Positions 9,563 to 19,998 of a DNA stretch of 64,000 bases are shown here, in pieces. This DNA is from Prescottella defluvii (GTDB taxonomy: Bacteria; Actinomycetota; Actinomycetes; Mycobacteriales; Mycobacteriaceae). The stretch is taken from NCBI GenBank assembly GCA_029690005.1, contig CP121458.1, forward strand, positions 3,224,001 through 3,288,000. Reading direction: 5' to 3'. A program made the position numbers and the translations under genes. How positions within the stretch are numbered: position 1 is the stretch's first letter; every line of letters starts with the position of its first letter. Under the pieces are notes generated by a model. The model was not told the DNA's origin. It was given only the letters and a program-made list of their open reading frames with translations, and did no database searches.

Positions 9563-10757
9563 ATGCTACCCAGCATGTGGAAGAACTCAGCCCCCACGTG
9601 GGGAGTCGTCGTTCTCGCGACTTCGCTGTTCGTCGTGACGAGCAGCGAATTCCAGGTCGCGGCAATGCTTACGGCGATGTCGTCGGATCTCGGTGTGTCG
9701 GTGGCCGAGCCTGGGCGTGTTGGTGACCGTCTACTCGCTGGGCATGGGATTCGGAGGGCCGATCCTGGCGTGGGCTCTTCGGCGGGCCAACCCCCGGGTC
9801 GCACTGGTTGTCGTCATGCTCGGCTACGCGGTCGCCGAGGCGCTAGCGGGGGCGATCGCCGAGCAGAGGTCACTGGTCGTGCTGCGGCTTGTAGCGGGCG
9901 CACTGTCCGGAGCCACCTTCGGAATGGCCCTCACAATGGGAATGCACCTCGGCGACGAGCGCAACCGGGCCGGAGCGTCAGCAGGCGTTTTGACCGGACT
10001 CATGGCCGGAACGCTGCTGGGACTGCCACTGAGCCATCTGATAGCGACGACGCTGGGTTGGCGGGCCTCGTTCTATGTGCTTGCGGCAGCTGCGGCCGCC
10101 ATGGCTCTTGCCGTCGCTGTCGTCGTACCGGGAGCGCAGCAGGTCTCCGACGGGAGCCCAATGTCGTTTGGCGCCTTGCGGAACAGAGATCTATGGCTGC
10201 GCTACCTGACGAGCTTCCTGGTCATCGGTGGGGCATTTGCGGCGTTCGCCTTCGTCGACCCCCTGCTGCAGCGAGGCGGCGTGGCCGGATCTCGGGCGAC
10301 TCTGACGATGTTGGGCTTCGGTGTTGCCGCGTTCGCCGTCAACCATCTCACCGGTCGTGTCGCTGCCGGGGCCGCACGGCCGTGGTTGGTCGTGGGGGTC
10401 ATCGTTCAACTTGCGGCGCTACTCATATTCCTCCTGGCGCCGGAGACATTGTTGTTGATCGTGATTGCGACGATGCTCCTCGGAGGGGCGGGGATTGCCT
10501 TGAACCCTCTTCTGGTGAACCGCGTTGTCGCGGTGGCGGTGCCCGATGTTCTCGTGAACACGATGCACACTTCGGCAATCACTCTCGGAGTTTCTGCAGC
10601 GACGATGATCGGCAGTCGGGCGATCGTCGGCACAGGCAATCTCAGCGGCACGCTGCTGGTCGGTCTCATCTTCAGCGCGGCAGCTGTTGTGCTCGTCGTC
10701 TCCACACGTGACGGTTCACCTGCAGACTATCGGCGCGATCGAGTAACTCGACTGTGA
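9563..10757 (+). CDS. MFS exporter, DHA1 (drug:H+ antiporter-1) type
   Basis: About 398 residues with twelve predicted membrane segments. The N-terminus (VVVLATSLFVVTSSEFQVAA) and the helix 2-4 region (LVTVYSLGMGFGGPILAW, then LALTMGMHL-like segments) match DHA1 drug exporters of the chloramphenicol or arabinose efflux branch. ATG at 9563 or 9575 starts the protein. One frameshift near 9710 separates the first 48 residues. The gene lies directly under a MerR-type dyad and divergent from the MerR gene, so induction by a toxic substrate is likely. A truncated relative lies at 43865-44250. Confidence 0.88.
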
Positions 10758-10918
10758 CTCACTACCACTCGCCACTCGGCATCGAAGGTCGTCGGCGCAA
10801 CGTCAGAGGCCCGCCGCATGGCAGCCATCGCGACGCAGCAGCGTAGGGTCCTTTTGTGCGGAGCGAGTCGCCAGAATTGGGTGGCGGGTCGTGACCACGG
10901 TGCGTGACAATCGTGGCC

Positions 10919-11792
10919 ATGACCGTCGACATCTCGGAGCCGGCCCGGTTGGGTGAAGTGCATCTTGCCTGCGGACGGGCAATTGGATGGGCCGATGGGG
11001 CCACCCGGAAGGGATTCCCGTGTTGCTGTGCCCGGGCGCAGCCACCACTCGATCACTGGGCTTCGGTGTGGGCGTACTCGAGGCACTCGGCGTGCGCCTC
11101 GTCTCACTCGACCGTCCTGGGTTGGGGCTGTCGACACCTCAGCCCGGCAGGTCATTTCGCGATTTCGCTGCCGATGTCGAGGAGTTCGCAGCGCTGCGCG
11201 GGCTGGGCAGGCCCGCGATGGTCGGCAACTCTCAGGGAGCGCCGTTTGCGCTTGACTGCGCTGCGGCGGGTATCAGCGGCGCGCTCGCGATCGTGTCGGG
11301 TGCGGACGAGGTGGCGGCCCCGTGGTTCGCGGATGTTTTGCCGGATCAGCTCCGCGGACTGGTCGACCTGACCGCGTCGGACCCGGACGAAGCGGAGCGC
11401 TTCTTCGCGACGTTGGACGCAGACACAATGTGGCAGATGGTCATCGACTCGAGCCCAGCGTCCGATCTTGCCGTCTACCGTGACCCCGAGTTCGAGCGCA
11501 TCTACCGTCGCTGTCTGGGTGAGGCGTTCGCCGCGGGTCCTGGGGGTTATGCCCGGGACACGGTCCTAGCCATGGGTTGCTGGCCGTTCGATCTGACGAC
11601 GATCGGTGTGCCCGTAGATTTTGGTACGGCGAGCAGGACACCAGCCACTCCCCGGATCTCGGAAGTTCCCTCGCTGCGCGAATTCCCGGAGCTCGCCGCC
11701 ACATCGTGCCCGGCATCGGCGGCGCAGTCTTGTGGACACACGCTGAGAAGATCCTGCGCACTCTGCTCGGGCACACCGACCAGCGCGGATAG
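10919..11792 (+). CDS. Alpha/beta hydrolase
   Basis: About 290 residues of the alpha/beta-hydrolase fold. IPVLLCPGAATTR provides the oxyanion loop and LDRPGLGLS is a conserved core strand and turn. The nucleophile elbow is GNSQGA (GxSxG). The late DFWYGEQD contributes the acid and HIVPGIGGAVLWTH the histidine region. The start ATG is at 10919. Two frameshifts are evident: near 10990 (G run short by one) and at 11619-11622 (T run short by one). The substrate is unknown. Upstream, 10758-10918 holds no recognisable gene. Confidence 0.82.
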
Positions 11793-11944
11793 CGAGCGCG
11801 TGCCTCAGACGATTGCGCTGAACGCCCCACCCCGATCGGTCGCTACTCCGACCGGCGGTGGGGGTTCGACAGGTGTGGACAGCGTTGCGGCGAGAAGTGG
11901 ATCTGGCCGAAGCCGAATGCGGTTCCGCCCGAGGTCGAACCCCG

Positions 11945-12286
11945 TCAGATGGCGGGATCGTACTGGAACGCGCGCACCTCCTGCGCGCACCGGCACGCAA
12001 CCGCGAACTTCGCAGCCCATTCCAGTGCCGCCTCGCGGGAGGGCAACTCCAGGATCGCGTAGCCGCCTTCGAGCTGCGTCGTCTGTGGATACGTGCCCTC
12101 GGTCACCGTGCCGTCCCCATCGACCAGGACAGGCGGAACGCTCTCGTCGATTCCGCCTCCGAACGCCCAGACACCGGCGTCCTTCGCCTCCGCCGCCACC
12201 GCGTGCGCCGCATCCGAAACTGCCTGCAGATCGTCGTCGGGGGAGACCATGGCGGCGCTTGGGAACGAGATCAGGTACTTCGTCAT
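11945..12286 (-). CDS. YciI-related (DGPF domain) protein
   Basis: An intact protein of 113 residues, the standard YciI/DGPF domain: MTKYLISF at the start, a central GGGIDESVPPVLVDGDGTVT and GGYAILELPSREAALEWAAK. Start ATG at 12286 has an AAGGAG site 8-9 bases upstream and is preferred to the longer reading frame. In actinobacteria such proteins are often paired with ECF sigma factors, but none is adjacent. The function is unknown; the fold is a ferredoxin-like dimer in known members. Confidence 0.85.
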   Translation of the reverse strand: MTKYLISFPSAAMVSPDDDLQAVSDAAHAVAAEAKDAGVWAFGGGIDESVPPVLVDGDGTVTEGTYPQTTQLEGGYAILELPSREAALEWAAKFAVACRCAQEVRAFQYDPAI

Positions 12287-12592
12287 CGCGTCGACTCCTT
12301 CTTCCCGTTTAGGGATCAGACCCATCCTCGCCGACGCGGGCGCGCTGCGCACATGACTCGCTCACCTGCCGCAACGGGCGGAACAGGGCGTCTCCTCCAC
12401 CGCGCTCACCGGCGCCGCGACGCAGTGGGCATCAATCATTGTCTGCTATGGCGCTCTCGGACAGGTCGGTGAGCGCGAGGGTGCTCGGTGTCCGCGGGGG
12501 CGTTGGTCTTCGGGTGTTGATTCCGGATCAGCTGCGCTGGTGGCCCACGGGTTCACGATCGGTCGGACAGTCGGCGGTGTTCTGCATCGAGC
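12287..12592. other. Intergenic stretch without recognisable gene
   Basis: Between the YciI start and the next minus-strand stop I see no reading frame resembling a protein family, no clear hairpin and no repeat. Confidence 0.4.
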
Positions 12593-13420
12593 TCATCGAG
12601 CTCCTGATGATCCGGGCGCGTTCGCGGCGGCTGAGCCGAGCGCAGCTGGATACCTGAGGATGGCGTCGGCGCCGGTATTCGTCACGTCGAGTCGGCCCAT
12701 CAGCTCGTTGTGGGCCTCTTCGGTGTCTGTACTGCTGGCGACCACACTGACTACCAGCTCTCGGTGCTCGAGGGCTGTCGCGATCGCCCTGATGATCTCC
12801 CGACGCTGCTCTAGCACGGTGAGTGGATCAGTCAGATCGGGAGGGATGTCGGTGATGGGTCCGTCCCAGGCGAACGTCGACTCCGCAAGGGTGTCGTGGA
12901 CCTGGAGGTCGGCCAACGCGGCGGTCAGGTTCGTTTCGGTCGAGTCGACTCGTACCAGCAGTCCGGTCTCGTCGTCGATCACCACCGTCACGTGGCCTTC
13001 TTCCCCGGCACCGGAGAGCAGGCTCAGTTCCCACGCCGGACGTGCTTCGACGCCAACAGCGGTCGCCGGACCGGTGGGCGCCGTCCGACGACTGAGACTG
13101 TGCAGCAGAGTGTCAGGACCGACGACGTCCATCGGGCTGATCGGACCGAGGTCTACCAGATGGAACGAGCCGGGCAGGCGTTCCATGGTGTCGCCCTTGC
13201 GTAGCAAAGCGGCCTGCGGACTGCTCACAAACACAGTGCGCCCTGCACGGTCGATGCGCCATCGATGGCCGGGCCCGTACCGAAACCCGAACTCTCCACG
13301 TTCCGCGGTATCGCTGTCGTCGGAGCGGGCCTCGTACCGCAACACGGCGGAGACGAACGACGACGACGACGCGGCATGTCGCCCCATCAGCTCGATCCAC
13401 GACGGGATCCGCTCTCCCAT
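12593..13420 (-). CDS. Conserved hypothetical protein
   Basis: An intact protein of about 275 residues that I do not recognise. It has acidic, actinobacterial-type composition, a serine-rich start (ASSSSFVSAVLRYEA), no signal peptide and no membrane segment. The middle (FGFRYGPGHRWRIDRAG, then VTVVIDDETGLLVRVDS) suggests a beta-sheet layout reminiscent of LolA/LppX-like or SRPBCC-like folds, but this is weak. ATG at 13420 is chosen over GTG at 13432. Codon use is like that of its neighbours. Confidence 0.6.
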   Translation of the reverse strand: MGERIPSWIELMGRHAASSSSFVSAVLRYEARSDDSDTAERGEFGFRYGPGHRWRIDRAGRTVFVSSPQAALLRKGDTMERLPGSFHLVDLGPISPMDVVGPDTLLHSLSRRTAPTGPATAVGVEARPAWELSLLSGAGEEGHVTVVIDDETGLLVRVDSTETNLTAALADLQVHDTLAESTFAWDGPITDIPPDLTDPLTVLEQRREIIRAIATALEHRELVVSVVASSTDTEEAHNELMGRLDVTNTGADAILRYPAALGSAAANAPGSSGAR

Positions 13421-13730
13421 GACAAGCCACACTAGCGAACCACCGTTGTCGGACTACCGGATTCGAGGTCCGGCGTTAGTCGAGATGGATTCTGGCGGGC
13501 GCGGGACGCGCTGCTCGACAGCCTCTACCCCAGTCCCGCAGGGGCTGAACCGAACTGACGGTCGGGACGCGGACACGGAGGAGTTGCCTTGTGCTGATTC
13601 CCAGAGGTTGGATGTGGCCCTGCCGATCCCCGCACTGTGGCAACGGGTGCTGTGCAAAATGTTTGGCTGCCACTGCAAGCTGCCCTGGTAGGCGACAATG
13701 ACAGCGGGGCTGGATCGTTCAGACCATGTC
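13421..13730. other. Intergenic stretch without recognisable gene
   Basis: About 310 bases between two minus-strand genes. Short open frames exist on both strands but none resembles a known protein, and no RNA or repeat is evident. Confidence 0.4.
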
Positions 13731-14925
13731 TCAGCCGCAGAGGGCGGTGTCCACGGCGTCCAACACGTGCTTCGCGGCCGCATCGGTCGACGGGATGCTC
13801 GTCACCGCGACGTTTGCGGCGCGACCGTCGTCGGTGACGCCGCCCGGGTCTCGAACCCGGAGATGTCGCCGCCGTGACCCCAGTAGACGCCACCACACGA
13901 CAGCGGCCTGCTGGTGAGTCCGAGTCCGTAACCGAGTCCGGAGGACCCGTCGACGGGGACAGTGGTGCGCATCTCGGCAAGCTGGGCCGCTGGCAGCAAG
14001 CGGCCACCGAGCAGCGCGCCGAAGAACCAGTTGAGGTCGGAGTTGGTGGAGATCAACTGGCCTGCGGCCCATCCCCACGAAGGGTCCATCTCCGTGAATT
14101 CACGCAGTGGGCTGTCCGTCGGGTTGCGGTGGTAGCCCTGGGGGTGCGGCTCCCGGATGGTCATGTCACCCGGGGTGGGGAAGTAGGTGTGGTGCAGTCC
14201 GATTGGTTGGATGATTCGCCTGTCGATCTCCTCGGCGAGGGGCCGGCCGGTGACCTTCTGGACGATCAGGCCGGCCAGGATGTAGTTCGTGTTGCTGTAC
14301 CCCAGGCCGTCCCGGGGGCCGCGTCGGCCGGGTGCTGGAGGGCGATGTCGATCAGGTCCCGGGGCTCGGCGTACCGGTACCTGATCTCGTCGTCGTCGAT
14401 GTAGTTGCCGTACTCGGGAAGTCCGCTGGTGTGTTGGAGGAGCTGGCGGACGGTGATGTTGTGCCCGTCGATCCCTTCCCCTCGGACGAGGCCGGGGAGG
14501 TAGGTGTCGACGGAGGCGTCGAGGCCGACCTTTCCTTCGGCGACCAGCTGCATGACCACGACCGCGGAGAACGTCTTGGTGTTGCTGCCGATCCGTACCC
14601 GGCCGTCCTCGGGCACCTGCGATTCGGTGGCAAGGTCACCGACGCCCGCGGTGTAGGTGCGGGTGCGGCCGCTCCGGTCCTGGACACTCGCCAGCGCGGC
14701 GGGTAGGCCATCGTCGCGCACCAGCGTGCCCAGGGCCTGCTGGACGGCGTCCGGCCCGGTGTCGGTGGGGGCGGCGGAACCGGAGGCGCAGGCGGTGGGC
14801 AGGGCGAGGGCGCCCAGTGCCATGACGCCGACGGCCACCGCGGCCGCGGCCGACGCGGCCCTTCGCCGCTTGCCGCCGTGCCGTGGGGTCGAGGAACGGT
14901 GGCCCTGCCGGATCTCGGTACGCAT
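13731..14925 (-). CDS. Serine hydrolase, class C beta-lactamase / DD-peptidase family
   Basis: About 397 residues, exported. Residues 1-48 form a signal peptide with a basic stretch (GGKRRR) and an Ala-rich hydrophobic core. The active-site set of the family is present: SNTK (SxxK) near residue 120, YSN (YxN, restored after a one-base correction at 14300-14303), and HGGD near the C-terminus (HxG in place of KTG). The closest well-known relative by motif is the Streptomyces R61-type D-alanyl-D-alanine carboxypeptidase. A second frameshift lies at 13843-13845. It is divergent from a histidine kinase gene that starts about 140 bases away, so the two-component system may control it. Confidence 0.87.
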
Positions 14926-15063
14926 CAGTCAACTCCTGGGGATCGTTTGGTCAGGACACGATCCTGTCTGCCGGGGTTGCGACTGCGCATCGCGCGAAGG
15001 CGGGGAAGGCGCTCCCTCGTTCGGGGAGGCCGTCGATGAGCTGCCCGGAATGCTGGTCGAATC

Positions 15064-16345
15064 ATGATCAGAGCAATCCGACCGCTGCTGCGCGGCTCCA
15101 CGTATTCGGGCATGCTGCTCGCCTGTTGGGCGCGTTGGCGAGCCTTCCTCTGCTGCCTCTCGCGATGGTGCCGGCGTTGGCGTGGTCATCCGTCCCTTAT
15201 GAAGTGCAGGTCGTTCTGGCCCTGCTGGTCTGGGCGGTCTTGATCGGTGTGGTCGGGTTCGCCCGCACCACGCGGCGCGGGCTGATCGTGGTCGCCCGTC
15301 GACTGCTGAGGGTGCCGCTGCCGGATCCGGTGGTCGCACGCCGGCCGGCGAGTTCGCTCGGCACCGAGCCGGCCCCCGTCGTCACGTCCGGCAGCGACCG
15401 TTGGCGGACTCCGCTCTGGCTGCTGCTGCATGTGGCACTGGGATGGACGGGCGCGCTGGTGAGCGGTCTGCTGATCGCCACGAGCGTGGCCCTTCCACTC
15501 GGCGCCGATGCGGGGCAGCCCGCGCGGCTGAATTTGTTCGGCTGGTCGGTGCAGGCGGAGGGCGGCTGGGGGACCTGGGCAGCGGCACTCGTCTGTCTCT
15601 TGCTTGTGCCGGCCGTGTGCGCGATGGTGACGAGCGCCCTGCGGTGGCTGGCGCCAAGGCTGTTGGGGCCGTCGTCGGCCGAGCGGCTCGCGTTGGCGGC
15701 CGAGCGGGAGCTGGTGCTGGCCGAACGCAACCGACTGGCCCACGAGTTGCACGACTCGATCGGGCACACGCTGACGGCGACCACGATCCAGGCGGCGGTG
15801 GCCGGCGAGGTGCTCTCCGCCGACCCGGTGGCGGCGCGGGCCGCCATGCGCAGCATCGAGGAATCGGCCGGTCCGCGTTGGAGGACCTGGACTATGTGCT
15901 GGGCGTGCTGCGCGAGGAGAAGGCGGAGACAGCGCCGCCCCGGACCTTGGCCGACCTGCCTGAGCTCCTCGACCGGTTGCAGCGCGCGGGTGCGGTAGTG
16001 GAGGTGACCCGGTCGGGCGAGCTCGATCAGGTCCAGAGGACGCTCTCCCGAGCGGCGTATCGGATCCTGCAGGAGGGGCTGACGAACGCGTTGCGGCACG
16101 GGGCGGGCGGTCCGATCGAGGTCCGGGTGGCGGCCGCGCCGGACGGCCTCGAGCTCAGTGTGGTCAACCGGACCGGAGCCGGGACGGGAGCAGGCGTGGG
16201 CCCGGGCGTTTTCCCGACGTCAGGACACGGACTGCCCGGCCTGGCCGAGCGGGTGCGGTTGCTGCACGGTGAGATCGAGGCCGGCCCGGACGGACCGCAG
16301 CACTGGCGATTGGCGGTCAGGCTGCCGGTACGGTCATCGGCATGA
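15064..16345 (+). CDS. Two-component sensor histidine kinase (NarL/DesK class)
   Basis: About 425 residues. The N-terminal half has four or so membrane segments (LLGALASLPLLPLAMVPALA, VVLALLVWAVLIGVVGF, and two more between 15410 and 15650). The dimerisation box ERNRLAHELHDSIGHTLTA carries the phosphoacceptor His of HisKA_3. The ATPase domain follows with AAYRILQEGLTNALRHG (N box) and HGLPGLAERVRLL (G box). Frameshifts occur near 15115 and 15870. The stop overlaps the response regulator start as ATGA at 16342-16345, so the pair is translationally coupled. Confidence 0.88.
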
Positions 16346-17056
16346 TCGGCCCTGCCGCGAGCACTGACGCGAACCACACCGCCACCGCCTGCCCTGCCGG
16401 AACCCCCGTCACACTCCTGATCGCGGACGACGACGCGGTGACCCGCAGCGGTCTGCGTACGTTGCTCGCGGCGCAGCCTGGGATCGCGATTGTGGGTGAG
16501 GCCGCCGACGGTGTCGAGGCGGTCGAGCAGGCGCAGCGGCTGCGCCCGGACGTCGTCTTGATGGATGTGCGGATGCCTCGCCGCAACGGGATCGAGGCCA
16601 CCCGCCACCTGCTCGCGGAGTCGGCAGAACCGCCGAAGGTCGTGGTGATCACCACTTTCGAGAACGACGGCTACGTCACCGCCGCATTGAGCGCGGGGGC
16701 CAGTGGGTTCGTACTCAAGCGGCTTCCGGTCCCGCAGATCGCGGAGGCGGTCCGGGTGGTGGCGGCGGGGAAGCGATCCTTTCCCGGCCGCACTACGACG
16801 GATGGTCGCCGCGCGCCCGCTGGGTTCCGCCGAGGCGTTCCCGAAGGCGGCGCTGACGGGGCGGGAGGAAGAGGTGCTGCGGTTGATGGCCACCGGCCTG
16901 TCCAATCCGGAGATCGCCGAGTCGTTCATGATCAGCCTGGAGACTGTGAAGACGCACGTCGGGAACGTGCTGACCAAGCTCGGCGCGCAGAACCGGACCC
17001 ACGCGGTGGTGATCGCGTACGAGTCCGGTCTGGTGGTTCCAGGGTTCACCGGCTGA
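16342..17056 (+). CDS. Response regulator, NarL/FixJ (LuxR) class
   Basis: About 237 residues. The receiver domain spans residues 25-145: LLIADDDAVTRSG holds the acidic pocket, VVLMDVRMP the phosphoacceptor Asp, and VLKR the conserved Lys. The C-terminal LuxR helix-turn-helix reads LTGREEEVLRLMATGLSNPE, then ETVKTHVGNVLTKLG. A frame change near 16770-16785, consistent with two missing bases (a G and a C), separates receiver and HTH. It overlaps the kinase by 4 bases. The serine hydrolase across the intergenic region is a plausible target. Confidence 0.88.
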
Positions 17057-17129
17057 CGCAGCCTGAGCTTCCCTGTGCCCGGGCGACCGACTGCGGAACG
17101 TAGTGAAACGCTCATTCCTTGGTGATCCG

Positions 17130-17490
17130 GGCGGATCGGTCCCGGGTCTGCCAGGTGTACATGGCGGCGGGGCGTGGAGCACGACGGCGGCGAGTGCGGC
17201 GTACCCGGCGGTGAGTGTGGCAGCGGCCGCGGCACCGGCGACGAGAAGGGGCCCGCCCGCGTCGCCGAGTTCGCGTCCAAGTTCGGCTGCACGCATCGTC
17301 TGGCCGATCAGGTTCTCGGGAGTCGAGCCAGCCAGCGACGCGAACGCGATCGGAAGGTGGCGGCGATCACGAGGTTCGCGGCGATGATCATGCGGGCCCG
17401 ACGTGAGATCGCCCACGCCACCGGTAAGAAGTGCAGGCCGACGACCACCGACCTCGGACCAGGATCCGAATGGATCTGCGTGATCGACTT
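17130..17490 (-). pseudogene. Remnant of an integral membrane protein (MFS-like end)
   Basis: Fragments in two frames, VVVGLHFLPVAWAISRRARM and AELGRELGDAGGPLLVAGAA, followed by an Ala-rich membrane segment. The GRELGDAGGPLL pattern occurs near the end of some MFS transporters. No complete gene can be rebuilt: upstream of 17490 there is no continuation. It may be a decayed transporter or a small membrane protein with frame errors. It is convergent with the response regulator. Confidence 0.4.
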
Positions 17491-17929
17491 CAACGATCAG
17501 GACCAGGCCCGGTGACCTCCAAGTACATGCCGACCGCTGCTACACCGCCGGCGACCCCTCCGAACTCATCAGGCTGTGAACCGTCACAAGCGCGAGGGAA
17601 GCGACGTGACCAGCGCGGTCTTCGAATTCGATGCCCCACGGCATTCAGTGAGAGCCGCGGGCCTTCCGAGCCCTCGATGCCGGGCAGATCCGTTCCGGAA
17701 CCCGCGGCGCGGCGGGACTGCTCGTCACCGCGCCGGGCTTGCCTGCGCCGCGACGCCGTCCTGTCCACACTCGTCGCTGCCACACCCGTGGCGTTGACCA
17801 GGGGGAACAAGCAGGTGACCATGTCAAAGATGTACGGACAGGTGAAAGCATGACTCCACCACTTCTCGCGCTCGACGGATCCCGCATCGTCGGGTCCGAA
17901 TACAGCGCCGAGCGACTGCGGAGTGCCTC
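17491..17929. other. Long intergenic stretch without recognisable gene
   Basis: About 440 bases. Short open frames on both strands are Arg- and Pro-rich, as expected by chance in high-GC DNA. I see no RNA gene, repeat or strong hairpin. Confidence 0.4.
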
Positions 17930-18555
17930 GTGAGCGGCTTCGTGGATCAACTACTGGGCGTGTCCGCCGTCTGGGTGTACGTGTGCGTCGCGCTACTGGT
18001 GTTCCTCGAGGACGCGATCTTCGTCGGATTCGTGCTTCCCGGGAAACTGCGGCGGTGGTCGGCGGAGTGGCAGCGAGCTTCGGCCACGTCAACGTTGTCG
18101 CAGTGGCAGCGATCGTGGTGGTGGCGGCCATCGCGGGCGACAGCGTCGGCTACGAGGTCGGCAAACACGTCGGTCCGCGGATGCTCGAGCGACCGATCAT
18201 CGCCCACCGGCGCGCGCGTCTCGACGCCGCCCAGGCCTACCTCTCGCGGCGTGGTGGCTCGGCGGTGTTCTCGGCCGCTTCGTGGCATTCCTGCGGGCCG
18301 TGATGCCGGCACTGGCCGGCATGTCACGCATGCCGTACCGTCGCTTCCTGGCCTACAACGCCGCCGGCGGACTCGTGTGGGGCATCGGGTTCGTCCTGCT
18401 CGGCTACCTGGCGGGAAGCTCCTGATGCCGCGGTTGCCAACACGGTCGGCCACACCGCGGCTCTTGTCGTCGCGGTCATTGCCGTTGTCGCAGTGGTGGT
18501 GTGGCGAATCCGCGGGCGGCGCCGCATGCAGCTGGAACGAGACCGGACGCCGTAA
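17930..18555 (+). CDS. DedA family membrane protein
   Basis: About 209 residues. DedA/VTT proteins act in the cytoplasmic membrane and are linked to undecaprenyl-phosphate or phospholipid flipping. Visible hallmarks are FLEDAIFVGFVLPGE, a glycine-rich segment with GDSVGYEVGKHVGPRMLERP, then GRFVAFLRAVMPALAGMSRM with its conserved Arg and Pro, and AYNAAGGLVWGIGFVLLGYL. The C-terminus is a helix followed by basic residues. The start is GTG at 17930. Frameshifts: 18041-18043 (G run one short), near 18272 and near 18423, where an apparent stop falls in the last loop. Confidence 0.85.
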
Positions 18556-18617
18556 CCTCTCGTCGCCACTGACCGCTGCGGCGGTGCGCCGTCCGTGCAG
18601 CAGCGGCTGCTCAGCCG

Positions 18618-18974
18618 TCACAAGTCTGTGGCGCGAGGATGGCGGGGTTCGTATATACCCACTTGGCTGCCACCGGGAGGCGGAACCGGCTCAGCCGGCC
18701 CCATCGGGCCTGGGCGTCGGCGTCGTATTCGACTCCGTGCTCGGCCAGGTCGCGGAGTGTCGGCGTCCAGGTTGTCGCCCATCAGATACAGCTCGTCGAC
18801 GGGATCGTCGGCGGTCTCGCCCGGGTGCACGGCAGCCTCAGCCGGGGGAAGCTTGAAGATCAACCAGCCGCCGCCGGCGTCGACGTTGGGGAAGCCGAGT
18901 ACGTCACGCAAATAGTGCCGGTCAGCGTCCTCATCACGGCTGTAGACGATCAGGTGCGCCCTTGAGATGGCCAT
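18618..18974 (-). CDS. VOC family protein
   Basis: About 120 residues. It begins RAHLIVYSRDEDADRHYLRD, then VLGFPNVDAGGGWLIFKLPP and, after one frameshift near 18750, EHGVEYDADAQARWGRLS and a GSQVGIYEPRHPRA end. This is the single-domain glyoxalase-like fold in which pairs of domains form a metal site. The start ATG at 18974 is chosen because the family begins at this strand. It is convergent with DedA. The ligand is unknown. Confidence 0.78.
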   Translation of the reverse strand: MAISRAHLIVYSRDEDADRHYLRDVLGFPNVDAGGGWLIFKLPPAEAAVHPGETADDPVDELYLMGDNLDADTPRPGRARSRIRRRRPGPMGPAEPVPPPGGSQVGIYEPRHPRATDL

Positions 18975-19138
18975 GCGCCGCATGGTCGCACGGTGGGCGA
19001 GGAGGACGGCCCGAACTACTCGGTGGCCGGCGAGACCGGAGGAACTTGTGTCTGCGTCCCCGGGTCTGCCGACGGCCGTGGAAGCGATCGGGGGTCGAGT
19101 AGCGCCATTCACACCCAATGCTGGACGCGGCCGGGTGG

Positions 19139-19998
19139 TTACGGTCGTTCCAGGAGCCCGCGCAGGTACTCGGCGGTGTCCGGGCGCGCGGCGTCGACGG
19201 CCATGACGATGCGTTCGCGGCGATCGTCAGGGAGCGCGGCGAGCGCATCGATGAACTGCGGTAGTTCATTCCTCCGACGCAGGAGGAGCACGTTGAGGAA
19301 GCCGGGCACATCGCGCCAGCGCGCGCCGTGGCCGAGCTCCATGATCGCGAACACGCGGTCGAAGTTGCTCGGGAGGTCCTTCTCGTTCGTCCAGGCGCGA
19401 TCGACCCGACCGCTCTCGCGGAACGCTTCGGCCGCGGATCTCCAGTCCGCCGGCCAGTCGTCCGGGATCGGATCGAGCACCGGCTTCCTGTTCGCGCCGC
19501 CGAGTGCCTCGTGGATCGGTTCCCATTCTTCGTCTTCGCGGACCCAGCGGCCGAGCGTTCGGCGCACGAGCGCACGCTGCGCATCGCCCAGGTATCGGTC
19601 ACGGTGAGGAAGGCGCGGCTGGCGTCCTCGCTACAGGTGACGAACATCGAGCCGGTGCGGATGCTGTCGTGATCCCCGCGCGTCTCCAGCCAGTTCGGCA
19701 GCACCCCGGCGGTGGCGGCTCCGACCGTCGCCGGATCGGCTTGCGAGAGAACGCCGTAGGCGGCCTCGTAGATGCCGTAGTCGTCGAGCGGGTGCAACGA
19801 CCACAGGATCGCCTCGATGGTTTCCGCCTCGACGGGCGGCCCATCGAGGGCGTCGAGCATCGCGAGGTACCGATCGTTGCCCGCCTGCTGGACGGCGTCC
19901 TCCTCATCGCTGAGCGGCCCGGCCTCGTCCTGATGGATGCTGCCGCCCAAGCGGATCAGCTCGTCCCGCCACGCCTGATCGCGACCCTCGTCACTCAT
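19139..19998 (-). CDS. Hypothetical protein, last gene of immunity-like operon
   Basis: About 286 residues, not recognised as a named family. It is acidic and cytosolic, with helix-rich segments such as EAILWSLHPLDDYGIYEAAY and ELPQFIDALAALPDDRRERI. One frameshift near 19575 joins the two halves. The start ATG at 19998 lies inside the end of the upstream HEAT-like gene (8-base overlap), so it is translationally coupled and probably a functional part of the operon. Composition and architecture resemble the small acidic immunity proteins that neutralise contact-dependent or polymorphic toxins, but I see no diagnostic motif. Confidence 0.6.
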
